From contig NZ_JARRAH010000001.1 of NCBI RefSeq assembly GCF_030553305.1, positions 1,116,001 through 1,180,000 of the forward strand: a stretch of 64,000 bases of DNA. Direction: 5' to 3'. Each line of letters begins with the position of its first letter. The first letter of the stretch is position 1. This DNA is from Halomarina ordinaria (GTDB lineage: Archaea; Halobacteriota; Halobacteria; Halobacteriales; Haloarculaceae). The notes below the pieces were generated by a model. That model was not told the DNA's origin, made no database searches, and was given only the letters and a program-made list of their open reading frames with translations. The position numbers and the translations under genes are program-made. Shown piece after piece: positions 25,225-34,246 of the stretch.

Positions 25225-25599
25225 ATGAACCGGGTCGAGACACTCGAAACCCGCGTCGACGCCCTCGACACCCGACTCGTGGAACTCCTCGAGGAGTACA
25301 CCGTCGTCCGAGAGCGCCTCGAACAACTGGAAGCCGAGTGCGACGGCCGCTCCGGGGCGCTCGCCACGACCGCACGAACCGATTCGACCGACGAACCGGC
25401 GAGTGACGGACTGGCGACCGACCGACCGGGGACCGACCGACCGGGGACCGACGCTCCGGACACCGTCCGCGAGCGACGACCGACCAGGACGCCGACGGGG
25501 CTCTCGCCGGCGACGCAGGCGGAGGTGGCCGACGCCATCGAGCGACTGGACGAGGAGGCCGACGCCGGCGAGTCGCTGGAGGACATCGACCTCGACTGA
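25225..25599 (+). CDS. Small coiled-coil protein
   Basis: This 124-residue protein starts MNRVETLETRVDALDTRLVE and has regular heptads of Leu/Val over about residues 4-40, a strong parallel coiled coil of the kind often labelled bZIP-like in haloarchaea. A Thr/Asp/Pro-rich disordered linker contains a short repeat (DRPGT). A conserved-looking acidic helix, TQAEVADAIERLDEEADAG, ends the protein. No DNA-binding basic region is evident. It probably oligomerises and acts as an adaptor. Its stop codon directly abuts that of the convergent EamA gene. Confidence 0.7.
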   Translation: MNRVETLETRVDALDTRLVELLEEYTVVRERLEQLEAECDGRSGALATTARTDSTDEPASDGLATDRPGTDRPGTDAPDTVRERRPTRTPTGLSPATQAEVADAIERLDEEADAGESLEDIDLD

Positions 25600-26493
25600 C
25601 TACCGTCGCTCGGCCGCGGTGACGCCGATACCGCAGAGGACGACGACGCCACCGAGGACGGTGAGCGCGCCCGGCACCTCCGCGAGGAGCGCAAGTGCGA
25701 GCAACGTGCTCCCGACCGGTTCCGCGAGCAGCGAGACGCTCACGACGCTCGATTCGACGTGGCCCAGCGCCCAGTTGACGACGGTGTGCCCGAACAGCCC
25801 CGGCCCCGCCGCCATCGCCACGAACAACAGCCACTCGCGGGGCGGGTAGGGCCAGAGCGCATCGGCTCCCGCGCTCGCGACGACGACGGCGAGCAGGACG
25901 AACGTACAGACGCCGTAGACGACGGTGACGTACGGCAGGAGCGGGACGCGCCGGCGAATCGACCGTCCGGCGAGCACGTAGACGGCGGTCATCACGGCGG
26001 CACCGACGGCGAGCGCGTTCCCGTACAGCGGGCGCGCACCGGTCGTCGCGGCCCCGAGGAGGTCGGCACCGGCCATGAGCGCCATGCCGGCCAGCGCGAC
26101 GAGGATGCCCGCGACGGCCCGGCCGGTCACGCGCTCGTCGAGCAGGAAGGCCGCGCCGACCGCCACGAACACGGGCTGGGCCTGGACGAGCGTGACGCTC
26201 GCGGCGACGCTCGTCCACTCGAGGCTCTCGAACCACGCGCCGAAGTGCAACGCCAGCGCGACGCCCGCGACGCCCGCCCCGAGCAGGTCGCGTCGAGAGA
26301 GGCGCGCGACCCCCGCCCGCGACCGGGTAGCGGCGAGGGGGGCGACCAGTGCGAGGGTGAACAGGACGCGATAGAACGCCTTCACCGAACTCGGCGCGTC
26401 GCTGAAGCGGACCAGGATGGCGCTCGTACTCACGGCGAGGACGGCGACGGCGAGCGCCAGCACGGGGGAGACGGGGACCGACTCGCGTGACAC
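25600..26493 (-). CDS. EamA-family (drug/metabolite) transporter
   Basis: This 297-residue protein has ten predicted membrane helices arranged as two five-helix EamA repeats. The repeat borders are visible at ALAVLAVSTSAILVRFSDAP and NALAVGAAVMTAVYVLAGRS. The segment SVVSVSLLAEPVGSTLLALALLAEVP is typical of the C-terminal repeat. Members export metabolites or amino acids, and the cargo is not predictable. The gene converges on the coiled-coil gene with no spacer. Confidence 0.9.
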   Translation of the reverse strand: MSRESVPVSPVLALAVAVLAVSTSAILVRFSDAPSSVKAFYRVLFTLALVAPLAATRSRAGVARLSRRDLLGAGVAGVALALHFGAWFESLEWTSVAASVTLVQAQPVFVAVGAAFLLDERVTGRAVAGILVALAGMALMAGADLLGAATTGARPLYGNALAVGAAVMTAVYVLAGRSIRRRVPLLPYVTVVYGVCTFVLLAVVVASAGADALWPYPPREWLLFVAMAAGPGLFGHTVVNWALGHVESSVVSVSLLAEPVGSTLLALALLAEVPGALTVLGGVVVLCGIGVTAAERR

Positions 26494-26537
26494 GTCTCCC
26501 CTCCGGACAGCGCCGGCTTACCCGTTTTCGTTCGTCC

Positions 26538-27020
26538 TCAGGCCTCGAACAGCGTCCGGGTCTTGCGGTGGCGGTAGCGGAACATCGGTTCGAACCCGAG
26601 GTCGCCGAACGCGGCCGCCGCCTCACCGAGCGGTCCGCCCGGCAGTTCGTACTCGACGTGGTCGCGGACGACGGTCCCCTCGCCGTCGCGCTCGAAGGTG
26701 TGCGTGTGCCGCCAGAAGGGGAACGGTCCGTCCTCCATCTCGTCGACGAAGTAGGCGCTGTCCTCGTCTTCCTCACGCTCGACGATGACCGACACCCACC
26801 GCTGGCGCGGCCCGACGCCGAACGGGCGCACCGAGGAGTACGCGCGGGCGCCAGCCTCCATCGTCTCCGGGTTCTCCTCGCCGTCGGGGCCGACGACGCG
26901 GTCGACGTCGAGGTTCATGAACTGTGGGGTGAGCGCCTCCAATCCCTGGATACGCGAGTGGAAGTCCCACACGCCCTCGAACGGTGCGTCGACGCGAGTC
27001 TCGCGTTCGAACACGGCCAT
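26538..27020 (-). CDS. SRPBCC-family ligand-binding protein
   Basis: This 160-residue START/SRPBCC (polyketide cyclase-like) fold begins MAVFERETRVDAPFEGVWDF, the usual first strand and helix, and ends with a C-terminal helix (FGDLGFEPMFRYRHRKTRTLF). The internal cavity would hold a hydrophobic ligand, and no catalytic residue can be named. Short distance and same strand suggest a possible transcript with the EamA gene. Confidence 0.8.
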   Translation of the reverse strand: MAVFERETRVDAPFEGVWDFHSRIQGLEALTPQFMNLDVDRVVGPDGEENPETMEAGARAYSSVRPFGVGPRQRWVSVIVEREEDEDSAYFVDEMEDGPFPFWRHTHTFERDGEGTVVRDHVEYELPGGPLGEAAAAFGDLGFEPMFRYRHRKTRTLFEA

Positions 27021-27128
27021 AGGGTCAGTAGGACGAGAGGACCTAAAGGGTCGGCGGTGGCGGCGAAGCGGACGCGTTCGGGGGAACGGGGCGGGAGTGT
27101 GCGACGGCGGGGCGTCGGGAGGCGGCGC

Positions 27129-27557
27129 TCACTTCAGTCGTTCCTGCAGGAACGACGGGTGGGCGGCGGTGACGCCGTCGATGGAGAGGATGCGCTCGCT
27201 GATGACCTCCCCGACGGCGTTGCCGTCGGTGGCGCGCACCTCGGCCATTATCATGTGGTCGCCGGACGAGGAGTAGAGCGCCTCGACCTCCGGGAGGTCC
27301 TTCAGCGCACGGGTCGCCTCAACGTAGCGCTCGGACTTCACGTCGATGCCGACCAGTGCGATGCTCGTACTGGAGAGCTTCTTCGGGTCGACGTCGGCGG
27401 AGTAGCCGACGATGACGCCGTCGTTCTCGAGTTTGTTGATGTACTTTCGAACCGTCGGCTTCGACACCCCCGCACGCTCGGCTATCTCCGCGTAGGATGC
27501 CTGCGCGTCCTCTTCGAGCACCGAGAGGATGCGATTCTCGGTGGTGTCCACACTCAT
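27129..27557 (-). CDS. Lrp/AsnC-family transcriptional regulator
   Basis: This 142-residue protein has an N-terminal helix-turn-helix (residues about 5-50, YAEIAERAGVSKPTVRKYINKL) and a C-terminal RAM/AsnC domain (about 65-140) with GIDVKSERYVEATRAL and SSSGDHMIMAEVRATDG. Such dimers or octamers sense amino acids or other small molecules. It lies 88 bases after porB on the same strand, so regulation of the por genes is a reasonable guess. The ATG at 27557 follows an AT-rich TATA-like TTTTTTCC tract on the minus strand. Confidence 0.92.
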   Translation of the reverse strand: MSVDTTENRILSVLEEDAQASYAEIAERAGVSKPTVRKYINKLENDGVIVGYSADVDPKKLSSTSIALVGIDVKSERYVEATRALKDLPEVEALYSSSGDHMIMAEVRATDGNAVGEVISERILSIDGVTAAHPSFLQERLK

Positions 27558-27645
27558 AGACGTTATTTTTGCGTCGGGGAAAAAATACCTTGCGAAGGCG
27601 AAAACGACCTGACGCCATCACGGAGGCGTGTTCGTCCTGCGGTCG

Positions 27646-28578
27646 TCAGCGGTGTCGGTCCATGAAGTCGTAGGACCGTTCCCACTCGTAGTCGTCGTCG
27701 AAGTAGCGCTCCGCGAGCGGCGTCTCGGGCATCTCGCCCGTCGACTGCTTCTCCTGGCTGTAGGAGGGGCGGTCGTCCCGGTAGAACCGCCCGGTGAGCA
27801 CCTCGCCCTCGTAGAGGCGCGACTCCGCGTCGTACATCGCGTCGGCCGCCTCGCGGCGGTCGGTGACGTCGAAGTCGAACTCGTCGTCCTGCTGGATGTC
27901 CGTGTAGGGGACGTACTGTCGGGCGTCCTTGTTCCACGTCGGACACTGCGTCAGGAAGTCGATGTGGGCGAAGCCGTCGTGCTCGACGGCCTCCTTGATG
28001 ATCTCCTTAGCCTGGTTCGGGTTCACCGCCGCGGTGCGCGCGACGTAGGACGCGCCCGCAGACAGCGACATCGAGAGCGGCCGCACGGGGTCCTTCGCGC
28101 TCCCGTGGGGCTGGGTCTTCGACTTGTGACCCTTCGGACTGGTCGGGGAGGTCTGCCCCTTCGTCAGCCCGAAGATCTCGTTGTTGAACACGATGTAGGT
28201 CATGTCGTGGTTCTCCCGGGCGGTGTGCATGAAGTGGTTCCCGCCGATGCCGTAGCCGTCGCCGTCCCCGCCGGCCGCGACCACTTCGAGGTCGGGGTTG
28301 GCGAGTTTGGCGGCGCGGGCGACCGGCAGCGAGCGCCCGTGGATGGAGTGGTAGCCGTAACTGTTGAAGTACGACGAGAGCTTGCCCGAGCAGCCGATGC
28401 CCGTCACCAGCAGCACCTCGTCGGGGTTCTTGCCGAGTTCGGCCATCGCGCCCTTCAGCGCCTTGAGGACGCCGAAGTCGCCACAGCCCGGACACCACGT
28501 CGCCTGGGGTTCGATACCCGGGGTGAACTCGTTCTGGTCGATCTCCCGTTCCTCACCGATTGCGCTGAATGCACTCAT
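27646..28578 (-). CDS. porB: Pyruvate:ferredoxin oxidoreductase, beta subunit
   Basis: This is the TPP-binding subunit of the archaeal 2-oxoacid:ferredoxin oxidoreductase, which converts pyruvate and CoA to acetyl-CoA, CO2 and reduced ferredoxin. The 310 residues contain the cluster-binding CPGC (Cys29, Cys32), GIGCSGKLSSY, the TPP/Mg motif GDGDGYGIGGNH, and VFNNEIFGLTKGQTSPTS. It starts two bases after the porA stop. KorB-type 2-oxoglutarate enzymes are similar. The PGCGDFG and GQTSPTS details alone do not separate them, so the pyruvate assignment is probable rather than certain. Confidence 0.88.
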   Translation of the reverse strand: MSAFSAIGEEREIDQNEFTPGIEPQATWCPGCGDFGVLKALKGAMAELGKNPDEVLLVTGIGCSGKLSSYFNSYGYHSIHGRSLPVARAAKLANPDLEVVAAGGDGDGYGIGGNHFMHTARENHDMTYIVFNNEIFGLTKGQTSPTSPKGHKSKTQPHGSAKDPVRPLSMSLSAGASYVARTAAVNPNQAKEIIKEAVEHDGFAHIDFLTQCPTWNKDARQYVPYTDIQQDDEFDFDVTDRREAADAMYDAESRLYEGEVLTGRFYRDDRPSYSQEKQSTGEMPETPLAERYFDDDYEWERSYDFMDRHR

Positions 28579-28580
28579 TG

Positions 28581-30473
28581 TCAGTCACCTGCCGCGGGGA
28601 CGTACTTCGTCGTCTCGCCCGCCGGGTCCCCACCGTTGATGCTCGCCTCGAAGCCCTCGACGATCTCCGCGGGCTCGAAGGGGTTGCCGTTGTACTTCAG
28701 CAGACTCGACATCTTCTCGCCGAAGCGGCCGAGTTCCTTCTGCGTCAGCCCGCGGAACTGTGCCGTCGCGTTCATCTCGACGACGAGACACTCGTCGACG
28801 GATTCGAGGAACCCGGCGACGTCCGCCTCCGGGTACGGCATCATGTCGCTGACGCCGAGGGACTTCACCGCGTGTCCGCGCTCGTTGAGGCGGTCGACGG
28901 CCTCCTCGACGGTGCCCTGGCTGCTGCCCCAGGTGAGGATGCCGTACTCCGCGTCGCCCGACGGGTCGTGGAGCGTCTGGTTCGACTCCTCGGCCTCGTC
29001 GAGTTCCGTCCGGATGGACGAGAGCTTCCGCATGCGCCGGTTCATCTGCGCGATGCGGTTGTCGGGGTCCTCGTCGATGTGACCCTGCGGGTTGTGCTCG
29101 TTACCCGACGCCAGGAACCGCCCGTCCGCCTGGCCGGGCAGGCTGCGCGGGCTCACGCCGTTCTCGGGGTCGTGCTGGTAGCGGTTGAACTTGCCCGAGG
29201 CGTGGTGTTCCGCCTCCGCGACCTGCTCTTCCGTGAGCGTCGCCCCGAGGTCGGGGTTCGGCTCGCGGTCGAAGAAGGACTCGGGGACGTTCTGCAGTTC
29301 GCCCGAGAGCTTCTGGTCGTAGATGACGATGGCGGGCATCTGGTAGTCGTAGGCGAGCTGGAAGGCCGTCCGGGTCTGCTCGTAGGCCTCCTGCTGGTTG
29401 CCCGGCGCGAAGACGACGCGGTTGGAGTCGCCCTGACTCGTGTAGAGGACGTGCTCCAGGTCGGCCTGCTCGGGTTTCGTCGGCATCCCGGTCGAGGGAC
29501 CGGCGCGCATCGACTCGACGAGCACGACCGGGGTCTCCGTTATCTCGGCCAGTCCGAGCGGCTCGGACATGAGGGCGAACCCGCCGCCCGAGGAGCCGGA
29601 CATGGCCTTCGCGCCCGCGTGGCTCGCCCCGAGGGCGAGCGCGGCGGCCGCGATCTCGTCTTCGACCTGCTCGGAGATGCCGCCCATCGCGGGCAGGTTC
29701 TGGGACATGATGGTGAAGACGTCCGTCCACGGCGTCATCGGGTAGCCGGCGATGAACCGACAGCCCTCGTCGAGGGCGCCGTAGGCGATGGCCGTGCTCC
29801 CGGAGACGAGCACCTGCGTCTCGTCGTGCTCCCCCTCGGGGACGCGCAGGTCGTGTGAGTGGTCCATCTCCGCGACCTGGTCGTACGCCATCTGGATGAT
29901 GTCGAGGTTCTGTTCGAGGATGTCGCCGCCCATGCGCTCTTCCATGAGCTCCTCGAACGGGCCGGTGTCCATGCCCAGCAGCGCCGCCGTCGCGCCGACG
30001 CCGGCGGTGTTGCGCATGACCTCGCGGCCGTGTTCGCGGGCCATCCCGCGGAGGTCGAGGGGGTAGACGTGCCAGTCGTTCTCCTCGGCGCGCTCGTCGA
30101 GGTCGTCGACCTCGCTCCCGTCGAGCAGCCCCTCGTCGTAGACGATGACGCCTCCCTCGCGGAGTTCGTCGAGGTTCTCCGAGAGCGGTTTTACCTCCTC
30201 GTTGCCGTAGTAGGCTTCGTCCTGTGGGTTGCGCGCGAAGCTGTCCCCCAGCGCGAGCAGGCAGTTGTAGCCGTCGCCGCGCGATTTCACCTTGTCGGCG
30301 CTCGCGCGAACTTCGACGTACGTGTGACCGCCGCGGATACGCGACGGGTAGTGTCGGTGCGTAAAGACCGAAAGCCCTGAACGCATCAGCGCCTTTGCGA
30401 AGTTCTGGCTGGTGGAGTCTATCCCGTCACCAGAACCGCCGGCGATGCGCCAGACCAGTTCGTTGTCAGTCAT
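28581..30473 (-). CDS. porA: Pyruvate:ferredoxin oxidoreductase, fused gamma-alpha subunit
   Basis: This is the large subunit of the two-subunit haloarchaeal enzyme, 630 residues. The N-terminal gamma domain (about 1-195) starts LVWRIAGGSGDGIDS and includes HRHYPSRIRGGHT. The alpha domain follows from about 215, with FIAGYPMTPWTD, AMSGSSGGGFALMSEPLGLAEI and the C-terminal EMNATAQFRGLTQKELG. This gamma-alpha fusion is the usual archaeal arrangement. It is the first gene of porA-porB, divergent from the DICT-domain gene across 237 bases. Confidence 0.9.
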   Translation of the reverse strand: MTDNELVWRIAGGSGDGIDSTSQNFAKALMRSGLSVFTHRHYPSRIRGGHTYVEVRASADKVKSRGDGYNCLLALGDSFARNPQDEAYYGNEEVKPLSENLDELREGGVIVYDEGLLDGSEVDDLDERAEENDWHVYPLDLRGMAREHGREVMRNTAGVGATAALLGMDTGPFEELMEERMGGDILEQNLDIIQMAYDQVAEMDHSHDLRVPEGEHDETQVLVSGSTAIAYGALDEGCRFIAGYPMTPWTDVFTIMSQNLPAMGGISEQVEDEIAAAALALGASHAGAKAMSGSSGGGFALMSEPLGLAEITETPVVLVESMRAGPSTGMPTKPEQADLEHVLYTSQGDSNRVVFAPGNQQEAYEQTRTAFQLAYDYQMPAIVIYDQKLSGELQNVPESFFDREPNPDLGATLTEEQVAEAEHHASGKFNRYQHDPENGVSPRSLPGQADGRFLASGNEHNPQGHIDEDPDNRIAQMNRRMRKLSSIRTELDEAEESNQTLHDPSGDAEYGILTWGSSQGTVEEAVDRLNERGHAVKSLGVSDMMPYPEADVAGFLESVDECLVVEMNATAQFRGLTQKELGRFGEKMSSLLKYNGNPFEPAEIVEGFEASINGGDPAGETTKYVPAAGD

Positions 30474-30520
30474 GTGAGATCAACGGCCCCAATGGTCCGT
30501 AATGCAAGGAACGGAAGGTT

Positions 30521-30672
30521 GTGACTAAAGCGTTTACCATGCGTTAGCACACATTGATTATGAGGGATTGGTAAATACTCGCATGGACATTCATGACATT
30601 CCCTGTGGACACTGTATATATTTCGTATTGAACTCAAGTGTATCGAACGTGCGACTGTGGAGGTGACTAAAG
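30521..30672. promoter_or_regulatory. porA/DICT intergenic region with direct repeat GTGACTAAAG
   Basis: The ten-base sequence GTGACTAAAG occurs at 30521-30530 and again at 30663-30672. The second copy touches the TATA box TCTATATG (30674-30681) of the DICT-domain gene. The first lies about 50 bases from the porA start, upstream of that gene on its own strand. The arrangement suits an operator shared by the divergent genes, but this is inference from position. Confidence 0.4.
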
Positions 30673-30710
30673 GTCTATATGTGGCCGGGGCGTGGTCGAT
30701 ACCACGGGGT

Positions 30711-31457
30711 ATGTCTCTCACCGAACTAATCGCGGGGGTGGAAGCACACGAGAAGACCCTCACGGTCTTCAACGCCGACGAGGACGTCGTCGAGTCGCTC
30801 CGCGAGCACTTCAGCGACCGAAACGTCGTCGTAGAACAGGGGGACGCGGCGGGGGGGCCGAGCGACTACGTCGTCCTCAGCAAGGACGAGGAGTTCCTCA
30901 CCGCCGCGAGCGTCGAGCAGGTGCTGAACCCGCGACGGGACGCCAGGCCCTACTTCGAACACGACGGCGGCAGGCCTATCCTCGACCACCTCGACGAGAC
31001 CATGTTCACGTCCTACGACACGCGACAGATGGTCTCGGCCTCGCGCGAGATCGAGGACCGGGCGTGGCGCATCGGGGCCGGCGAACTCCACGCCGGCTTC
31101 CAGAAGCTCTCGGTGCTCGAGACACAACTCGACGTCTACGAGCAACTCGGCGACCGACCGAACCTCGACGTCCACGCCTACGCCTACCCCGACGTCGACT
31201 TCCCGGACCACGAGTCGTTCACCGTCCACGTCGAGCGCTCGAAGGAGGTCGAACGCTCCTGGTTCGTCATCTACGACGGGGCGGGCGTCGACGCGAACAA
31301 GTGCGCCCTGCTCGCCGAGGAGCGCGAACCCCGCCGGTTCTACGGCTTCTGGACGTACGACCCCGACACCGTCGACTGGCTCCTCGAACACCTGCGGACC
31401 GCCTACGGTCTCATCGAGACCGACGGCGGCGAGACGGACGGCGACATCCGTCACTGA
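30711..31457 (+). CDS. DICT-domain sensory protein
   Basis: This 248-residue soluble protein starts MSLTELIAGVEAHEKTLTVF. The central part (LHAGFQKLSVLETQLDVYEQLGDRP, then DVDFPDHESFTVHVERSKEVERSWFVIYDG) matches my memory of DICT sensory domains, which occur in cyanobacterial and haloarchaeal light-response proteins, often near bacteriorhodopsin-type regulators. No DNA-binding or output domain is visible, so it probably acts by protein contact. It is transcribed divergently from porA. A TATA box lies 30-37 bases ahead. Confidence 0.75.
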   Translation: MSLTELIAGVEAHEKTLTVFNADEDVVESLREHFSDRNVVVEQGDAAGGPSDYVVLSKDEEFLTAASVEQVLNPRRDARPYFEHDGGRPILDHLDETMFTSYDTRQMVSASREIEDRAWRIGAGELHAGFQKLSVLETQLDVYEQLGDRPNLDVHAYAYPDVDFPDHESFTVHVERSKEVERSWFVIYDGAGVDANKCALLAEEREPRRFYGFWTYDPDTVDWLLEHLRTAYGLIETDGGETDGDIRH

Positions 31458-31506
31458 CGCACACCCACGCCCCGTTCTCCGTTCTCTCCCCCCGAGCGAC
31501 CGCCAC

Positions 31507-32307
31507 TCAGAGCACCGACCGCATCTCCTCGAAGCGCTCCAGGTCGTGGCCGAGGACGACGTACGCGTCGTGGCGGCGCTCCAGTTCCCGCGCGCGCACG
31601 AGCGAGTCGTGCCACGCTCGATTGCTCCAGAGCAACCCGGTCGCCATCGGTCGCCCCTCGACGTAGTTCGCCTCGACGTACGCCTCGTCGCCGACGACGA
31701 GGACCGACCGCGCGTCCTCCCGGCGAATCAGCGCGCCCAGCAGACCGGGGGTGTGGCCCGGCAGGTGGACGAGTTCGACCCCCGCGAACGGCGTCGCCCG
31801 CTCGCCGTACACCACCTGCCAGTTCAGGTCGTGGTCGAAGTCGGGCGCGAAGTAGGCGATGGAGCCCTCGGTCGTCTTCGCGCTGAAGTACGCGAACGGG
31901 AGTTCCTCGGCGTGGACGTACACCGGCACGTCCGTCCCGGCGAAGTGTTCGAGGCCGCCGGCGTGGTCGAGGTGGAGGTGGCTCATCACCACCGCGTCGA
32001 TGTCGTCGAGCCCGTAGCCGGCCGCCGCCAGGTCGGCGGGGAGGGGGTGGTCGGCCGCGTCGACGTGCGCGAACGCCTCGTACAGCGGGGTCGGCCAGTA
32101 GCCGTCGCCCGCCTCGGGGTGCGACCCGGTGTCCCACAGGACGGTGGCGTCGGGCGTCTCGACGACGAGGTTCCAGACGGCGAACTCGGCGTAGTCGTGG
32201 GTGGGGTCGGGGTTCGACGCCGTCGCGACCGCGTGGCCGTCGACGACGAAGTTCGTGTCGGCGCGGACGCGCCCCCGGTCGAGGACGGTCAGTTGCACGT
32301 CGCTCAT
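31507..32307 (-). CDS. Metallo-beta-lactamase-fold hydrolase, N-acyl-homoserine-lactonase-like
   Basis: This 266-residue hydrolase has the metal motif SHLHLDHAGG (His110, His112, Asp114, His115), then HLPGHTPGLLG, the Asp in VLVVGDEAYV, and a C-terminal GHDLERF. The overall layout resembles AiiA/AttM-type lactonases, which open acyl-homoserine lactone rings. Lactonase homologues also hydrolyse other lactones and esters, so a signal-degrading role is only a possibility. It converges on the DICT-domain gene. Confidence 0.82.
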   Translation of the reverse strand: MSDVQLTVLDRGRVRADTNFVVDGHAVATASNPDPTHDYAEFAVWNLVVETPDATVLWDTGSHPEAGDGYWPTPLYEAFAHVDAADHPLPADLAAAGYGLDDIDAVVMSHLHLDHAGGLEHFAGTDVPVYVHAEELPFAYFSAKTTEGSIAYFAPDFDHDLNWQVVYGERATPFAGVELVHLPGHTPGLLGALIRREDARSVLVVGDEAYVEANYVEGRPMATGLLWSNRAWHDSLVRARELERRHDAYVVLGHDLERFEEMRSVL

Positions 32308-32480
32308 ACCACCAGATGGCTCGCGGGACCCATAAGCCCCGCTCCGCCCTCGTCGGGGCCGCCCACCGCCCGTCCCTCACTCGTCCCCGTCGTGTGCCCC
32401 GCCGACCGACCGCGACGACCTCATCTCGGCTCGCGCACTACCGACGGTGAGGCCGCGCGCGCCGCGCCTCGGAGACGACG

Positions 32481-32912
32481 ATGACCACCACAGACAGCGA
32501 CATCACGACGGAAGTCGGGTCCTGGCCGGGCGTCACCGTGGGCCCTCACCGCTTCGCCGGTACGGAGTTCTCCCTCGACGGCCGGGAGTTCGGCCACCTC
32601 CACGCCGGGTGGCAGGTCGACGTCCCGTTCACGCGGCGGCTCCGCGACGCCCTCGTCGCGGAGGGCGCCGCCGCCGAACACCACCTCTACCCCGAGTCGG
32701 GGTGGGTGACGTACTACCTCGACAGCGAGGCCGGGAGCGCGGGTGCGGTTCGTCTGCTGCGCCTCTCGTACCTCGCCCGGGTCGCCGCGCTCAGACGACG
32801 GGCGGACCCGCCCGGCGAACTCGAGGGTGTGGACGTCGCCGCGGAACTGGCACGCCTCGACCCGAGCGACGCGGTCCGGACGGCGTTCGGACTCGACCCG
32901 GTAGAAGGGTGA
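32481..32912 (+). CDS. DUF5519 (luciferase-like domain) family protein
   Basis: This 143-residue protein carries the pattern SWPGVTVGPHRFAGTEFSLDGREFGHLHAG, then HHLYPESGWVTYYL, as in the DUF5519/luciferase-domain family. The conserved His residues in GHLHAGWQVDVPF could bind a ligand. The biochemical function is unknown, and the family name does not imply light production. It precedes the acetyltransferase gene by 54 bases on the same strand. Confidence 0.75.
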   Translation: MTTTDSDITTEVGSWPGVTVGPHRFAGTEFSLDGREFGHLHAGWQVDVPFTRRLRDALVAEGAAAEHHLYPESGWVTYYLDSEAGSAGAVRLLRLSYLARVAALRRRADPPGELEGVDVAAELARLDPSDAVRTAFGLDPVEG

Positions 32913-32966
32913 TAGCACGGGACACCTCCGGGGTGAGCTTAAGCCCCCCGACACACACCACAGTCC

Positions 32967-34196
32967 ATGGCCGACGCCGCGTACGACTACCGCCCGGTCC
33001 CCGAGGCGGACGTCGAGGAGTTCCGCCGCCTCGTCACCTACGCCTTCCGCCCGACCGAGCGCCCGGACCCCCTCGACTCCGAGGACGACCTCCCCGCACC
33101 GGCGCGCATCGGCGCACGCCGCGGCATCTACGAGGGGGAGGAGTTGCTCTGCACCGGCCGGCACTACTGGTTCACCCACCGCATCCGGGGGGAGCGCCAC
33201 GCGGTCGGCGGCGTCTCCGCCGTCTCGACCCCGCCGAAGAACCGCCGGCGGGGACTCGTCCGCCGCCTGCTCGCCGAGTCGCTCGCGGAGTACCGCGAAC
33301 GCGACCACGACGTCGCGTCGCTGTGGCCCTTCGAGTACGAGTTCTACCGGACGTTCGGCTGGGCGACGGCCTCGCGCACCGGCGAGGCGCGCTTCGCCCC
33401 CGACGCCCTCGACTTCCTCGACGCCCTCGACGCGGCGGGCCGCTTCGTCGACCTCGACGCCGACCGCTGGGCCGACTGCGAGGCCGTCTACCGTGCCGCG
33501 ACCGACCACGCGCTCTCGATGTACCGCACGGAGGAGTGGTGGCGAAAGCGCGTCTTCGCCGGCTGGGAGGACGACCCCTACGTGGCCGGCTGGGAGCGCG
33601 ACGGCGACCTCCGGGGGTACCTCGTCTACGACATCGACGACGGGGACGACGGCCGCGTCATGACCGTCTCCGAGTGGTGGGGCGTCGACACGGAGGCGCG
33701 GCTCGAACTCCTCCGGTTCTGTCGCTACCACGACTCCCAGGTCGGGCGGGTCACCCTCCACGGTCCTGTCGACCCCACGTTGCAGGACCTCGTGCGCGAC
33801 CCCGAGGCGGTCACCGTGGAAGTGAACCCCGGCGCGATGGTTCGCCTCGTCGACGTCGAGCGCGCGCTCTCGGCGCTGGCCTATCCGACCGACGCCGAGG
33901 TCACCGTCCGGCTGGCCGTCGAGGACCCGCTGGCCGAGTGGAACCGCGGACGGTTCCACCTCGACGTGCGCGACGGCCGGGCGACCTGCGAGCGGGTGAC
34001 GGCCGGGGCGGACGCGGCGGCGGGCGAGGGTGCGGACGCGACCCTGTCGGTGGGGGCGCTCTCGCAGCTCGCGGTCGGCTACCGCTCGGCGGGCGACCTG
34101 GCGCGACACGGCCGCCTCGACGCCGACGAGTCGACGGTCGCGGCGCTCGAAACCGCGCTCCCGCGCGAGGAGACGTTCCTCGCCGAGCGGTTCTGA
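32967..34196 (+). CDS. Eis-like GNAT acetyltransferase with C-terminal SCP2-like domain
   Basis: This 409-residue protein contains an N-terminal GNAT domain with the acetyl-CoA motif PKNRRRGLVRRLLAESL near residue 95 and a second GNAT-like domain (about 165-290). A C-terminal SCP2/sterol-carrier-like domain (about 300-405) follows. It ends in Phe, as Eis enzymes do, where the terminal carboxylate is the proposed catalytic base. Bacterial Eis acetylates aminoglycosides and proteins. The archaeal substrate is unknown. Confidence 0.85.
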   Translation: MADAAYDYRPVPEADVEEFRRLVTYAFRPTERPDPLDSEDDLPAPARIGARRGIYEGEELLCTGRHYWFTHRIRGERHAVGGVSAVSTPPKNRRRGLVRRLLAESLAEYRERDHDVASLWPFEYEFYRTFGWATASRTGEARFAPDALDFLDALDAAGRFVDLDADRWADCEAVYRAATDHALSMYRTEEWWRKRVFAGWEDDPYVAGWERDGDLRGYLVYDIDDGDDGRVMTVSEWWGVDTEARLELLRFCRYHDSQVGRVTLHGPVDPTLQDLVRDPEAVTVEVNPGAMVRLVDVERALSALAYPTDAEVTVRLAVEDPLAEWNRGRFHLDVRDGRATCERVTAGADAAAGEGADATLSVGALSQLAVGYRSAGDLARHGRLDADESTVAALETALPREETFLAERF

Positions 34197-34246
34197 ATCG
34201 ACGCAGGACAGGGAGGCGGTGACGCCCAGCAGAGAGGTCGGGGGAC

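Noticed and set aside
25416-25452. Short tandem repeat with GGGGACCGACCGACC units
   Set aside because: It is inside the Thr/Asp/Pro linker of the coiled-coil protein and keeps the reading frame, so it is low-complexity coding sequence.
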